From the NCBI GenBank assembly GCA_048499455.1, contig JASNZV010000022.1, positions 62,001 through 126,000 on the forward strand: 64,000 bases of DNA, written 5' to 3'. Below the pieces are notes generated by a model that saw only the letters and a list, made by a program, of their open reading frames with translations, was not told the origin of the DNA and did no database searches. The stretch is from CFX5 sp023384495. Its GTDB lineage: Bacteria; Chloroflexota; Anaerolineae; Caldilineales; Caldilineaceae. A program made the position numbers and the translations under genes. Below, piece after piece: positions 26,477-40,505 of the stretch (within the stretch, counting starts at the first letter, position 1; each line of letters starts with the position of its first letter).

Positions 26477-29026
26477 TCACCCACCCCGTCGCTGATAAAT
26501 GCGCGCGTCGTCCTGCGCAAAGACCAGATCCATCACGCGCGCCAGCCGCTCCTCGCTCGCCGGGGTGATCTCATAGTGGCTGCGCTCGAAACGACCGATG
26601 TACACATAGTCGATCCGCCAGCGTTCGAGCGCCTGGACGATCTCCGGCCCCGAACCATGGCGATAGATCAGGTTGAGCGCCTCTCCCCGTCCGTGGGCCA
26701 TCTCGCCAAAGGCCCGCCCGCGCCACTGTGACTCGTGTCCATCCCACCCTAGCAGCGTGGGGCGACCGGTGGCGGCGCTGACCCGCGCTGTGTTCGCCCG
26801 ATAGGATTGGCCGATCCCCTGCAATACCACCGCATCGGGCGGCGTGTGTTGCAGCACCCAATGGATGGCGGCCAGCTCGGCGGGGTTTTCTTGCGCCACA
26901 TAGGCAATCGCATCCAGTGTAGGCGGGTCAAGTGCAAAGCCGCCCGTCTTGCTGTAGGCCGCCGCGATTGGAAAGAGCAATCCGGCCACAATGAGCAGCA
27001 GCGAAAGCCCACTCACCCCGGTCACCCATGCGGACGTGCGCTTCCATTGCGCCAGCGCCTCTACGATAGCATACGTTGCACCCAGGCCAAAGAGCAACCA
27101 GGCCTGGTAATAAAATTTGAAAATCGTGTTCATGCGCGAGCCAAAATTGTCGCGCAGATAGACAAATTCGGGCGCGTAGACCAACAACAGACCCAACCCA
27201 ACCAGCAGCAGCGCAAAGGTTTGCGCCTGCTGGGCGCGCTGTTCGGCGGGCGTCTCTGGCTGTATGCCGAACACCATCCGCCAGATCAGCGCCGCCGTCA
27301 CGGTCAGCAGGGCGCCGACAAAGAGAAAGGTAAAGCCCTGGCGGCTCCATCGTTCGACAATCAAGGGCCAGTGGCTCACTGCCCCATCCGGCAGCGCCAT
27401 TTCGGCCAGCGCCTCGCGACCGGCCGGCGTGGCAAAGGCCACGGTCAGACTCACGGCCAGAAAGGTCAGCGGGCCACCAAAGACAACCGCCGCCGCAACC
27501 CCCAGCTCTCGGCCCGACGGCTGCACATACGGCCAGGCCAAGCCAAGCAATGCGACGACGCCACACAGCCCAAAGCCAAACATGAGCAGGAATTGGGGCA
27601 GCCGCGTCGGGTTGAAAAAGTTGGGGATAAAGCCGCCCGCCTGGCTCTGCGCCGTCAGAAAGTAAGGCAAGTAGAGAATCACAACGCCGACGGCCAATGC
27701 GATCCCTGCGCCAGTCGCTGTCAGGGCCGCCCACCCCATGCTCAGATGATAATGCGGGCTGCGATAGAGCACATAGAAAAGCGACGCCATTAACAAGAAC
27801 CAATAGGGCGGAAAGTCCCACGTGTTGAGGAAGATAAGTGAGCCGGCTGCCGCTACAATCAGCCCCGCACCCAACCCGCCCAGCGGAAGCAAACCCAACA
27901 CGGCGCGCGACGCGGCGCGAGTGCGGTTGACAAGCGAGGCGCCTCTCTCATCATCTGGCGCAACAGACGGCCCCCACGCTGCGCCAAAAAAGAGATTCTG
28001 CGCCAAGCCGATCACCAGCAGCACAAAGGGCATGGCCAGCACATGCGGATGGTTGTCGCCCAACACATAGCTGAACATGGGAAATTCATCGATCACCTCG
28101 ATGTGGTCGCCACGCAGGCTGACATCGCGCAGCACACGGCTGCTCCGCCACCACCACCAGTCCAGCCCGATAAACCAATCCCCCGTCTGTGCTGCATTTT
28201 CCGGGAAGCCACGCACCGAAAACCAGCGCGCCAGCCCGGTCACGTTGAACCCTTGGGCATAGAGCCACTCGAAGATCACCTGCGCGTTGCCGGTGATGCC
28301 CACGGCCACGGCCGCCAGTAGCCCGCCCAACCGCGCCGTGGATTCGGAACGCCCGGCGCGGCGCAACAGGTTGTAGCCAACCCCGACCGAGCCGATCAGC
28401 AGCAGCCCAAACCAACTGGCCTGCCCCAGCGTGTAGGCAATCTCCGGCGGTTGCCCGGCCAGACGGCCCAGTGTGGTCAGCAGCCAGTAACCGAAATAAT
28501 AGTAGCTGATGGCGTACCCGCTGAGCCACGCATCTTGGGGGGGATAGGTGGGGCTGGCCCAGATGCTGTTCATGAACATGAGGTCCATGGGCTTCTCGGT
28601 GTGATTCGCCGCCGGGTCATGCGCGCGCACATAGGCCCACCCTGCAAAGGCCAGCAGAAAGAGCAGCTCGATAAACAGAATGTGGCGAATTGACAATTGT
28701 GCAGACGCCGGCCCAGGCCCTGTGGCTCGATCGCCAAAGTGTAGCTGCCCCATCGACAGATGCACGGTCCGTAGCGTCTGCCGGCCCACAACAAAACTGA
28801 ACGACGCCACGGCAATCAGCGCCAGCCAGGCGCCGCCGGTCTCGTTGCGCAGCAGGCCATAGCTCACGCCGAGCCAAAGCACTAGCCCTACGAGCAAGAC
28901 ACCCAGGCTCTTGGCAAAGGCGTAGCCCCGGTCAGCCAGGTTGGCGAAGAGACGAACGGTCAGGGGCAGCGCCGCCACTGTGACACATTGGATGATGAGA
29001 TACCAACTGAGAAATTGCCAGACCAT
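26477..29026 (-). CDS. DUF2298 ('YYY') membrane protein
   Basis: An 849-residue polytopic protein of the DUF2298 family (TIGR03662, known from Chloroflexota and archaea). The hallmark is AWLSGYAISYYYFGYWLLTT, followed by further loops such as NSIWASPTYPPQD and DEFPMFSYVLGDNHPHVLAM. The family is thought to belong to the GT-C glycosyltransferase superfamily and occurs next to Agl23-like genes, as it does here. The C-terminal part (about 700-849) is a soluble extracytoplasmic domain, ending with the IDYVYIGRFERSHYE segment. The substrate is unknown. Confidence 0.87.
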   Translation of the reverse strand: MVWQFLSWYLIIQCVTVAALPLTVRLFANLADRGYAFAKSLGVLLVGLVLWLGVSYGLLRNETGGAWLALIAVASFSFVVGRQTLRTVHLSMGQLHFGDRATGPGPASAQLSIRHILFIELLFLLAFAGWAYVRAHDPAANHTEKPMDLMFMNSIWASPTYPPQDAWLSGYAISYYYFGYWLLTTLGRLAGQPPEIAYTLGQASWFGLLLIGSVGVGYNLLRRAGRSESTARLGGLLAAVAVGITGNAQVIFEWLYAQGFNVTGLARWFSVRGFPENAAQTGDWFIGLDWWWWRSSRVLRDVSLRGDHIEVIDEFPMFSYVLGDNHPHVLAMPFVLLVIGLAQNLFFGAAWGPSVAPDDERGASLVNRTRAASRAVLGLLPLGGLGAGLIVAAAGSLIFLNTWDFPPYWFLLMASLFYVLYRSPHYHLSMGWAALTATGAGIALAVGVVILYLPYFLTAQSQAGGFIPNFFNPTRLPQFLLMFGFGLCGVVALLGLAWPYVQPSGRELGVAAAVVFGGPLTFLAVSLTVAFATPAGREALAEMALPDGAVSHWPLIVERWSRQGFTFLFVGALLTVTAALIWRMVFGIQPETPAEQRAQQAQTFALLLVGLGLLLVYAPEFVYLRDNFGSRMNTIFKFYYQAWLLFGLGATYAIVEALAQWKRTSAWVTGVSGLSLLLIVAGLLFPIAAAYSKTGGFALDPPTLDAIAYVAQENPAELAAIHWVLQHTPPDAVVLQGIGQSYRANTARVSAATGRPTLLGWDGHESQWRGRAFGEMAHGRGEALNLIYRHGSGPEIVQALERWRIDYVYIGRFERSHYEITPASEERLARVMDLVFAQDDARIYQRRGG

Positions 29027-29167
29027 TACAGGATCATTACTGGTGCTTCGTCGGTTATTGGGTGATTGGATAATGCCAGGTCCGGCCAGCGACCAGACCT
29101 GCTATGGGCTTGCCGGCTAATGCGCCGGATGACCATCGTCCATCGTCCATCGTCTATCGTCCATCGT

Positions 29168-34177
<5,010 letters not shown>

Positions 34178-34203
34178 ACAGTCGCATTCGGATTTGGCTC
34201 ATC

Positions 34204-36417
34204 TCAGTTTTCCACCACCCGCACCTGCCCCAGGCGGACGCCGGCATCGCTGAGGCCGACCTTGAGCCGTTCGCCCGTCTCCGGGTGGTAGAGGCCAATT
34301 TCGACCCCGTAGAGGCCCGCCGGCGCATTTGCGGGCACAGAGAGGACAACCTGGTCGGTCAACGTCTGTCCGCGCACCCAACCCGAGGTGGGCGCGGCGC
34401 CTCCCTGTGGCATGGTGTCGCGCTGCGCCCAAACCGCGTCCGGTGGCAGCAACAGGTGGACAAAGACCACATAGTCGTGCGCCGGCGTCGCCAGCGCTTC
34501 CCAGTGGAGCGTCACGGTCAGCTCGTTGCCGGCTCGTACTTGCCAGCGGTCAAACGTATAGCCGATCAGCGCAATCTGGTCGCCAAAGTTGATTCGCGGC
34601 AGCGCAGCGTCTGCATCGCCTGGCGTAACAGCCACGTAGCCCAACGTCACCTTGTCGCCGCCGTTGGCAGTCTGTAGCCGCATCCCGGTTTGGTGATCGT
34701 ACAGCCCGACATCGATGCGCAACTGCCCCGGCGCGGGCAGCGCCGCCGGCAGCGTGACCTTGTGGCGGTCCGGCGCGATCTCGCCGGGTCGCCAATCCCC
34801 CGTGGGCAGCGCGCCGCCGGCAGGGTAGCTGTCGCGCTGCGCCTGCACGATTTCGTGCTCGTCCACCAGGTGGACAAAGACGCTGTAATCCGCCGCAACT
34901 GGCTGTTCGGCCTGCCAGTATAGTTCGAGCGTCAGCGTCTGGCCGGGTTGGACTGAGTCGGGCGCCCAGTGAACGCCGCGTAGCGCAATCGACTCGCCAA
35001 AGTGTGCAGCGATTTCGTCGACGGTGGTGGGCAGTGCAGCCAGGCTCGCCGGCGCGGCATAGGCCGGCCCAATCCAGCGCCAGGGCGCCATCACCGCCAC
35101 CGGCAGCAAGATCGCCGCCACGGTTGCGGCGACCCACCCCTCTCGGCCCTTGGGCGACCACTGGCACAGACCAGCGGCCAGCAGCGTCGCCAGCGCGCTG
35201 ACGGCGGGGAAGAGCAAGCGGCCCTGCGGGTAGCTGATCTGCGCCCAGCGCACTACCAAGGCGGCAATCGTCAGCACCCAGGCGGACAACAGGATAAGCT
35301 GCGAAACCTGAACGTGACCTTGCAGCTTCCGGTTCCGCCAGAGCCCCACAACCAGGCCGCCCAGACCCAACAGGGCAAGCCCGCTCACGCCACTATAGAC
35401 CCACGGGTCGGCCACGATGTTGTACCAGCCAAAGACAGCCCAGTAGGAGCGCCAGACGCCGGGGGCCAACGTCGCCGCTTCCGCCAGCGTTAGCGGTTCG
35501 GGGCGACCGGGCAAGACGGCAAACATGGCCGAAAGCCCCAGCGGGTCGCCATAGAGCTGCCAGTTACGCAGATACCACCAGCCGGCGATGCACAGCGCCA
35601 CACCGCCACTGACCAGCCCATGACGCCAGAAGCGCAGCCACGACCGCTCGCGCCAGGCCAGCCAGGAGAGCGCGCCGGCAGCCAAACTCGCCAGCGCCAA
35701 TCCGCTCACCTTGCTCAGCGCCGCTGCGCCCACAAGCGCGCCCACACCGACCAGTTGGAGCAACGACGGCGGTGTGGGCTGGGCGAGCAAGCGCACCAGC
35801 AACCATATCCCCAATGCGCAACAAGCCGTGACCAGATTGTCGTTGCTCACGGCCGCGCTGATGAACAAGAATTGCGGGTTGGCCGCCACCAACAACCCCG
35901 CCAGCGCTGCGCTCGCCCTGCTGTGAGGAAAGACCGTTCGCGCAAGCATATAAGTGGCGGCAACGGTGACTGCGCCCAAGCTCACTGACACAAAGCGCGC
36001 CAGGTGGGCAGCGAGGGTGACCCCCTGCCACGGCCACGCTTGCGCCGGGCCGTGGCGCATCATGTTCTTGTTGTCGAAGGCGTCGGCCTCCCCCACCGCG
36101 ACGTGGGGGTTATAGCGGATCACGGCGCTGGCATTGTCGGTGGGAATCCAGCCGGTTGCCAGGGCCGCCATCAGATAATAGAGCGGCGGCTGGCTTCCCT
36201 CCTGTTTCCACGGCGCCGTACCCACATCGGCGGGTTGGGGCAATCCACGTCCTTCGGCCAGCCAGCGCACATACTCATAGTGCCATACCTCGTCGGGCGC
36301 TTCAAAGAGCGGATTGACCACGCTATACGCGCCTGCCAGCAACACAAATCCCACCACAAGCCATGCAATAAGCCAGCGCTCGACGTGGGCGGAAGGTTGA
36401 ATGCGAAACAGAGTCAC
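34204..36417 (-). CDS. GT39/DUF2142-like membrane glycosyltransferase
   Basis: A 737-residue protein. An N-terminal GT-C region (about 1-430) shows NPLFEAPDEVWHYEYVRWLA in the first loop and KQEGSQPPLYYLMAAL, a pattern of GT39/DUF2142 proteins. The remaining ~280 residues form two similar soluble beta domains (GQTLTLELYWQAEQPV and GNELTVTLHWEALATP), probably extracytoplasmic. The start is GTG at 36417, 21 bp after the stop of the 3D/DUF348 gene, so the two are co-transcribed. Confidence 0.83.
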   Translation of the reverse strand: MTLFRIQPSAHVERWLIAWLVVGFVLLAGAYSVVNPLFEAPDEVWHYEYVRWLAEGRGLPQPADVGTAPWKQEGSQPPLYYLMAALATGWIPTDNASAVIRYNPHVAVGEADAFDNKNMMRHGPAQAWPWQGVTLAAHLARFVSVSLGAVTVAATYMLARTVFPHSRASAALAGLLVAANPQFLFISAAVSNDNLVTACCALGIWLLVRLLAQPTPPSLLQLVGVGALVGAAALSKVSGLALASLAAGALSWLAWRERSWLRFWRHGLVSGGVALCIAGWWYLRNWQLYGDPLGLSAMFAVLPGRPEPLTLAEAATLAPGVWRSYWAVFGWYNIVADPWVYSGVSGLALLGLGGLVVGLWRNRKLQGHVQVSQLILLSAWVLTIAALVVRWAQISYPQGRLLFPAVSALATLLAAGLCQWSPKGREGWVAATVAAILLPVAVMAPWRWIGPAYAAPASLAALPTTVDEIAAHFGESIALRGVHWAPDSVQPGQTLTLELYWQAEQPVAADYSVFVHLVDEHEIVQAQRDSYPAGGALPTGDWRPGEIAPDRHKVTLPAALPAPGQLRIDVGLYDHQTGMRLQTANGGDKVTLGYVAVTPGDADAALPRINFGDQIALIGYTFDRWQVRAGNELTVTLHWEALATPAHDYVVFVHLLLPPDAVWAQRDTMPQGGAAPTSGWVRGQTLTDQVVLSVPANAPAGLYGVEIGLYHPETGERLKVGLSDAGVRLGQVRVVEN

Positions 36418-36438
36418 CGGGGCCGAGTCTTCCTATGT

Positions 36439-37953
36439 TTATTCGCGCGGATAGTTGGGCAACACCCAGGTGATCTGGTGGCTGGGTGGCGGCGGCCACA
36501 GTAGATAGACATCGACCCAGCGCGCCCACAGCGCCAGATCGTCGTCGGCATAGCCTAGATCGATACGGCGACCCACAATGGCTGACCCTCGGTCGAGCGC
36601 GTCACCGTAGCCATAGCCGGGCACGTAGACTCGCGAGCGCAGCGGGATGGTGCGTGGGTCTACGGCGACGATACCGTTGCGCATTACCTCGCCCGTATAG
36701 GTGCGCCCGTAGGTGGGGCTGGAGCGTGACACCCCGGCGGTAGCGGCGCTATAACTGGACGCATAGGCGCGGAACTTGCGCCAATAGGTGATCTGGGCGC
36801 CATCGGGCGCGGTAAAGGTCTTGGGTTCAATCCGCTGGCCATAGGCCACCACTCGCTGCGTTGCCTCCTGCGCCACCCAGGAATCGTGGGGGATGCGCGC
36901 GACCTCTTCCCCATTCTCATAGCGGACAAAAAATCGCTGGCGGTTGATGCCCGGCGCGCCGCTGTTCATTACCTGTTGCGTGTCAATCTCCAGGTTTGCG
37001 TCGGGCTGGAAGGCAGTCTCGAAGGGGATGATCTCTTCGGTGACGATCACCTCTTCGCGCACACGGGTGATGCTGATCTGCAAATCGTCGACCAGCGGCG
37101 CATCCAACGGGGGGGTGACCAGGTCGGGCCCGGCCACGCCGATCTTCAGCTCGGTGAGCGCATCGGCGACAGTGCGCCCACGCGTGCGAGTGCGCACTGT
37201 GCGGCCATCGACCAGCAGGTTGACGGGCGTGCTGCGTTCGATGAAGACGCGCAACCCGGCTGACACCGGGCTGCCCAGGCTTGGCTGCACCTGATCCCCC
37301 AAGTAGAGGGTGATCTCTGCCTCGCGCAACGCCTCGCCAATTGTATTGGCCGTGGTGCTGATGGTGTAGGGCAGGCTGCCATCGTCCACAGTCATCGGCA
37401 CAGCGCGGACAATGCGCAACAGGCGAGGCTCAACCGTCAACCGCTCCCAGGTATGGCCGCGGGCATGGGTCACTGGGGCCAGGGTCACCACCGGCGGCGG
37501 CAACGGGTCGCCCGGCCTGATCTGACGGTCGCCGATGAGCACGCGGTCGGCGCGATCAACGGGGACGCCGGCATCGGCCAGCACTTCGGCTGCATTGACG
37601 CCCCAACTGGCTACAAGCACCTCGCGTCCGTCGGCAACAATGCGGAAGGGCTGGGCGCGCGCCACGGTCAATTGTAGGTGAGGGGTAATGGGTGCGCTCG
37701 GTGGTGGTGAGATGCGGTCGTTGGGCTCTGCTTCGATCCCCAAGTCGAGCAGCAGCGCGCCTACTGTGCGCCGATGGGTGTGCACTGTCTCGGTCATGTC
37801 GTCCACCGTCACCATCACGGCGCGCGCGCTGAGCAACCAGCCCGCCCAGAAAAAGAGCAGAATCAACAGCGCCGCCGTTGACTGTACGGCAAGCATGGGC
37901 AAGCCACGAACCGCATCGGAGGCATTGAGACCCTTTTGCGCCAGAGCAGACAT
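36439..37953 (-). CDS. DUF348/G5/3D-domain cell-wall protein, YabE-like
   Basis: A 504-residue exported protein. After an N-terminal membrane helix (STAALLILLFFWAGWLLSA) there are three DUF348-like repeats, each beginning with a strand and THRRTVGALLLDLGI-like helix (for example RGRTVADALTELKIGV). A G5-like region follows (EEIIPFETAFQPDANLEIDT), then a C-terminal 3D domain with the double-psi barrel signature TGEVMRNGIVAVDPRTIPL, GYGDALDRGSAIVGRRIDLG. The 3D name refers to three conserved Asp residues; VDP, ALDRG and IDLG fit. This architecture is that of YabE/Rpf-like wall-lytic proteins. I chose the ATG at 37953; an upstream TTG coincides with the -35 box of the promoter. Confidence 0.86.
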   Translation of the reverse strand: MSALAQKGLNASDAVRGLPMLAVQSTAALLILLFFWAGWLLSARAVMVTVDDMTETVHTHRRTVGALLLDLGIEAEPNDRISPPPSAPITPHLQLTVARAQPFRIVADGREVLVASWGVNAAEVLADAGVPVDRADRVLIGDRQIRPGDPLPPPVVTLAPVTHARGHTWERLTVEPRLLRIVRAVPMTVDDGSLPYTISTTANTIGEALREAEITLYLGDQVQPSLGSPVSAGLRVFIERSTPVNLLVDGRTVRTRTRGRTVADALTELKIGVAGPDLVTPPLDAPLVDDLQISITRVREEVIVTEEIIPFETAFQPDANLEIDTQQVMNSGAPGINRQRFFVRYENGEEVARIPHDSWVAQEATQRVVAYGQRIEPKTFTAPDGAQITYWRKFRAYASSYSAATAGVSRSSPTYGRTYTGEVMRNGIVAVDPRTIPLRSRVYVPGYGYGDALDRGSAIVGRRIDLGYADDDLALWARWVDVYLLWPPPPSHQITWVLPNYPRE

Positions 37954-37960
37954 ACGCGCT

Positions 37961-37989
37961 ATTGTATCCAACCTCCCCACGCTTGCCAA
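37961..37989 (-). promoter_or_regulatory. promoter of the wall/glycosyltransferase block
   Basis: On the minus strand TTGGCA (37984-37989) and TACAAT (37961-37966) are separated by 17 bp. The -10 box ends only 7 nt before the ATG at 37953, so the transcript would be leaderless or nearly so. It is well placed to drive the 3D-domain gene and the genes behind it. Confidence 0.6.
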
Positions 37990-38026
37990 GTATACGGGTT
38001 GGCCGTTGTTACGTAATCGACATTTA

Positions 38027-38055
38027 TTGACAATCGGCGTGTGACGGTTGACAAT
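38027..38055 (+). promoter_or_regulatory. putative promoter of the M20 peptidase
   Basis: TTGACA at 38027-38032 and GACAAT at 38050-38055 are spaced by 17 bp. TTGACAAT is itself repeated at 38027 and 38048. The predicted leader to the ATG at 38112 is about 50 nt. Confidence 0.5.
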
Positions 38056-38111
38056 TGAGGAGTAAAAGGATCCCCCCGGCCATACATCGGAACAGAAGCA
38101 GCAGAGGTGAA

Positions 38112-39275
38112 ATGGATATGGATGGACAACGGATCCTCGATTATTTTGCCGCGCGTCAAGCAGAGATGCTCGCCGTCATTGGCGAACTGGTGATGCAGGA
38201 GACCCCCAGCCGCGACAAGCCGCGGCTCGACGCCTTCGCCGAGCTGCTGGCCAGGCGGCTGGCGGCGGTGGGCGCCCAGGTGACGGTTGTTCCCGGTGGT
38301 GAGCGGGGCAACCACCTATGCGCCCGCATGGATATACCGCCCGCAGGCGCCACTGTAGACGCCACTGTGCAGCCGGGGCTGGTGCTCTGTCACTATGACA
38401 CTGTTTGGCCGGTGGGCAGCCTGGCGACCCACCCTTTCCGCATCGAGGCCGGCAGGGCCTATGGGCCGGGCATTTTTGACATGCAGAGCAGCCTGGCGCT
38501 GACCGAATATGCGTTGCGCGCTGTCCGTGATCTGCAACTCGCGCTGCCCCGACCTATCACCATCCTTATGACGTCGGATGAGGAGATTGGCAGCCACAGC
38601 TCGCGCAAACTCATCGAAGAAGAGGCGCGGCGCTCGGCCTATGCGCTGGTCATGGAATCGCCGCTGCCGGGTGGCGCGCTCAAGACAGCGCGCAAGGGGG
38701 TCGGCGGGTGGCGTCTGTCGGTAACCGGCCGCGCCGCTCACGCCGGAATCGAGCCTGAGAAGGGGGTGAGCGCGATTGAGGAGCTGGCCCACCAGATTCT
38801 CAAGCTGCACGCCCTCACTGACATGGCGGTGGGAACCACGGTCAACGTAGGGGTGGTGGAAGGGGGCAGCGTAGTCAACGTGGTTGCGCCCCATGCTCGC
38901 GCCGAGATCGACGTGCGTGCGTGGACGCAGGCCGAGGCCGACCGCATCAGCGCGGCCATGGCCAACCTGCAACTGGTGACACCCGGCGCCTCACTCACCG
39001 TGGATGGGGGTTGGAATCGCCCGCCGCTTGAGCCAGCGGCAACACGCGCCATCTTCCAGCGCGCCCAGGCGATTGGCCAGGAACTGGGCATCGACCTGCG
39101 CGAGGGAAGCACCGGCGGCGGCAGCGATGGCAACATAACCGGCGCGCTCGGCATCCCTACGCTGGATGGATTGGGCGTCCACGGCGCCGGCGCCCACGCC
39201 GACCACGAGCACATCGAGGTGGACAAGATCGCCGAACGGGCGGCGCTGCTTACGGCGTTGCTGCTGCGCCTATGA
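38112..39275 (+). CDS. M20 family metallopeptidase, carboxypeptidase G2-like
   Basis: A 387-residue di-zinc peptidase or deacylase, cytoplasmic by lack of a signal. The metal and catalytic motifs are in order: LCHYDTVWPVG (His and catalytic Asp), GPGIFDMQSSLAL (bridging Asp), MTSDEEIGS (catalytic Glu and ligand), and the C-terminal HADHEHIEVDK (His). The dimerisation domain is present (GRAAHAGIEPEKGVSA). Length and motifs fit the carboxypeptidase G2/ArgE-DapE group, which removes C-terminal Glu or N-acyl groups. The ATG at 38112 follows an AGAGGTG site. It lies upstream of a GntR gene and an ABC importer, which may bring in its substrate. Confidence 0.88.
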   Translation: MDMDGQRILDYFAARQAEMLAVIGELVMQETPSRDKPRLDAFAELLARRLAAVGAQVTVVPGGERGNHLCARMDIPPAGATVDATVQPGLVLCHYDTVWPVGSLATHPFRIEAGRAYGPGIFDMQSSLALTEYALRAVRDLQLALPRPITILMTSDEEIGSHSSRKLIEEEARRSAYALVMESPLPGGALKTARKGVGGWRLSVTGRAAHAGIEPEKGVSAIEELAHQILKLHALTDMAVGTTVNVGVVEGGSVVNVVAPHARAEIDVRAWTQAEADRISAAMANLQLVTPGASLTVDGGWNRPPLEPAATRAIFQRAQAIGQELGIDLREGSTGGGSDGNITGALGIPTLDGLGVHGAGAHADHEHIEVDKIAERAALLTALLLRL

Positions 39276-39359
39276 CGGGCGCCAATCGCCGGTCTGCCGT
39301 GTCGGCGGCGGTGACGAGCGCATCGAAATCGTCTACGCTGAAAACGTCAAGGGCGGTAT

Positions 39360-39392
39360 AGGTGACAGTCACTTCAAAAGTGACTGTCACCT
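39360..39392. repeat. perfect 15-bp palindrome with 3-nt loop
   Basis: AGGTGACAGTCACTT (39360-39374) pairs completely with AAGTGACTGTCACCT (39378-39392) across CAA. It is probably a mobile REP-like element, which I recall as interspersed in Chloroflexi; it could also terminate transcription of the M20 gene. No T-run follows it. Confidence 0.75.
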
Positions 39393-39427
39393 CACAGGAG
39401 CGGATGCGCCCATCAGATTGAGCCGGT

Positions 39428-39456
39428 TTGACAAAAGCGAAACAAGCCGATATGAT
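39428..39456 (+). promoter_or_regulatory. promoter of the GntR gene
   Basis: TTGACA at 39428-39433 and TATGAT at 39451-39456 are separated by 17 bp, a near-consensus pair. The leader to the GntR ATG would be about 160 nt. Confidence 0.65.
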
Positions 39457-39580
39457 CGCTTATTGATAATTGATAACCCCTTACCCAAAATTCAACCTGT
39501 TCGAATTAATTGTTGCCCAAACAGTTGCCCCGGCGCTGATGCATCTGGCGATTGGATTAGGTGGCGCTATTATGCATTGC

Positions 39581-39598
39581 GAGTGCAATTTGCAACTC
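39581..39598. promoter_or_regulatory. imperfect palindrome, possible GntR operator
   Basis: GAGTGCAATTTGCAACTC is nearly self-complementary and lies 25 bp before the GntR ATG. Autoregulation by the downstream regulator is plausible but untested. Confidence 0.4.
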
Positions 39599-39623
39599 GG
39601 GGGCCCTCGATGGAGATTGGATC

Positions 39624-40301
39624 ATGAGTGAACTGATGGCCAGGCGACCTGTGGTCGGCCCGGGGCGCGCTATCGGTTCTCTGGCGGATCACGTGTGGCG
39701 GCAGTTGCGCTTTGCCATCATCCACGGCGCGCTCCAGCCTGGTGAGCGGTTGGTCGAGCTGGAACTTGCAAAGCAGATGGGCTCTAGCCAGGGGCCGATT
39801 CGCGAGGCGCTCCAACGGCTGGAGCGTGATGGGCTGGTGGAGCGCCGGGCGCGCAGTGGCTCGTTTGTCACGCCGATCCTGATTGATGAGATGTACGAAC
39901 TCTTCTCCATTCGCAGCAGCGTGGAAGGATTCGCCATCCGCCGGGCTGCCAGACAGATATCGCCGTTGCAACTTGATGAATTACAAACGCTGCTGGAGCG
40001 AATGCGGATCGCTGCTCGCCAGGATGATATGGCGGGGCTGGTGGAACATGATATGGAATTCCACCGGCGGATCTGTGAATGGTCCGCCAGCCCAACCCTG
40101 CTACAGGTTTGGACGCCGCTCTATACCCAGATTCAGCGTTTTGTGACCCAGACGCACAAGCGCTATTTTCACAATTTGCTTGAGATCGCCGACACCCATC
40201 AGCCGCTGGTCGAAGTATTGCGGAACGGTGACGTAGAGGGAGCGCAACGGCTGGTGCAGGAACACATCATGTTGATTTGGTCTCGGATTGAACGGGACTG
40301 A
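39624..40301 (+). CDS. GntR-family transcriptional regulator (FCD/FadR type)
   Basis: A 225-residue regulator with an N-terminal winged helix (about 20-85: HVWRQLRFAIIHGALQPGERLVE, ELAKQMGSSQGPIREAL, RLERDGLVERRARSGSFVTP) and a C-terminal all-helical FCD effector domain (about 95-220) with metal/ligand His residues in LVEHDMEFHRRICE and IADTHQPLVEVLRNGD. FCD-type regulators respond to sugar acids, amino acids or related metabolites. The ATG at 39624 has GGAG eight nucleotides upstream. It is followed by a sugar ABC importer and preceded by an M20 peptidase, likely targets. Confidence 0.9.
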   Translation: MSELMARRPVVGPGRAIGSLADHVWRQLRFAIIHGALQPGERLVELELAKQMGSSQGPIREALQRLERDGLVERRARSGSFVTPILIDEMYELFSIRSSVEGFAIRRAARQISPLQLDELQTLLERMRIAARQDDMAGLVEHDMEFHRRICEWSASPTLLQVWTPLYTQIQRFVTQTHKRYFHNLLEIADTHQPLVEVLRNGDVEGAQRLVQEHIMLIWSRIERD

Positions 40302-40505
40302 GGTCGCCACCCCAGCCTGGTTGTTCCCTTTTCCGTCTCTGCATTCAATGCAAAGGCGCAACGATATAGAGACTGAAAGAGGGGGTGAACAAACAGCCTG
40401 GCGTTTTTGCCCTCTGTGGCTTTGCGTTGAGCAGAGCGGCAAAGATTGGGGTTTCATTTTTTGCATTGTTTCCCTTTCCATGTACGCAGCAAGGAGGAAC
40501 TTACC

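Larger units (their letters stand above)
39276..39623. other. 348-bp regulatory interval before the GntR gene
   Basis: There is no gene here. The interval holds a perfect palindrome (39360-39392), a near-consensus promoter (39428-39456) and a possible operator (39581-39598); the rest shows nothing recognisable. Confidence 0.6.

Noticed and set aside
26427..26480. GTG start of the GT39-like protein giving a GTGA overlap
   Set aside because: The 18 codons come from an AT-rich intergenic string and an ATG at 26426 gives a normal N-terminus.
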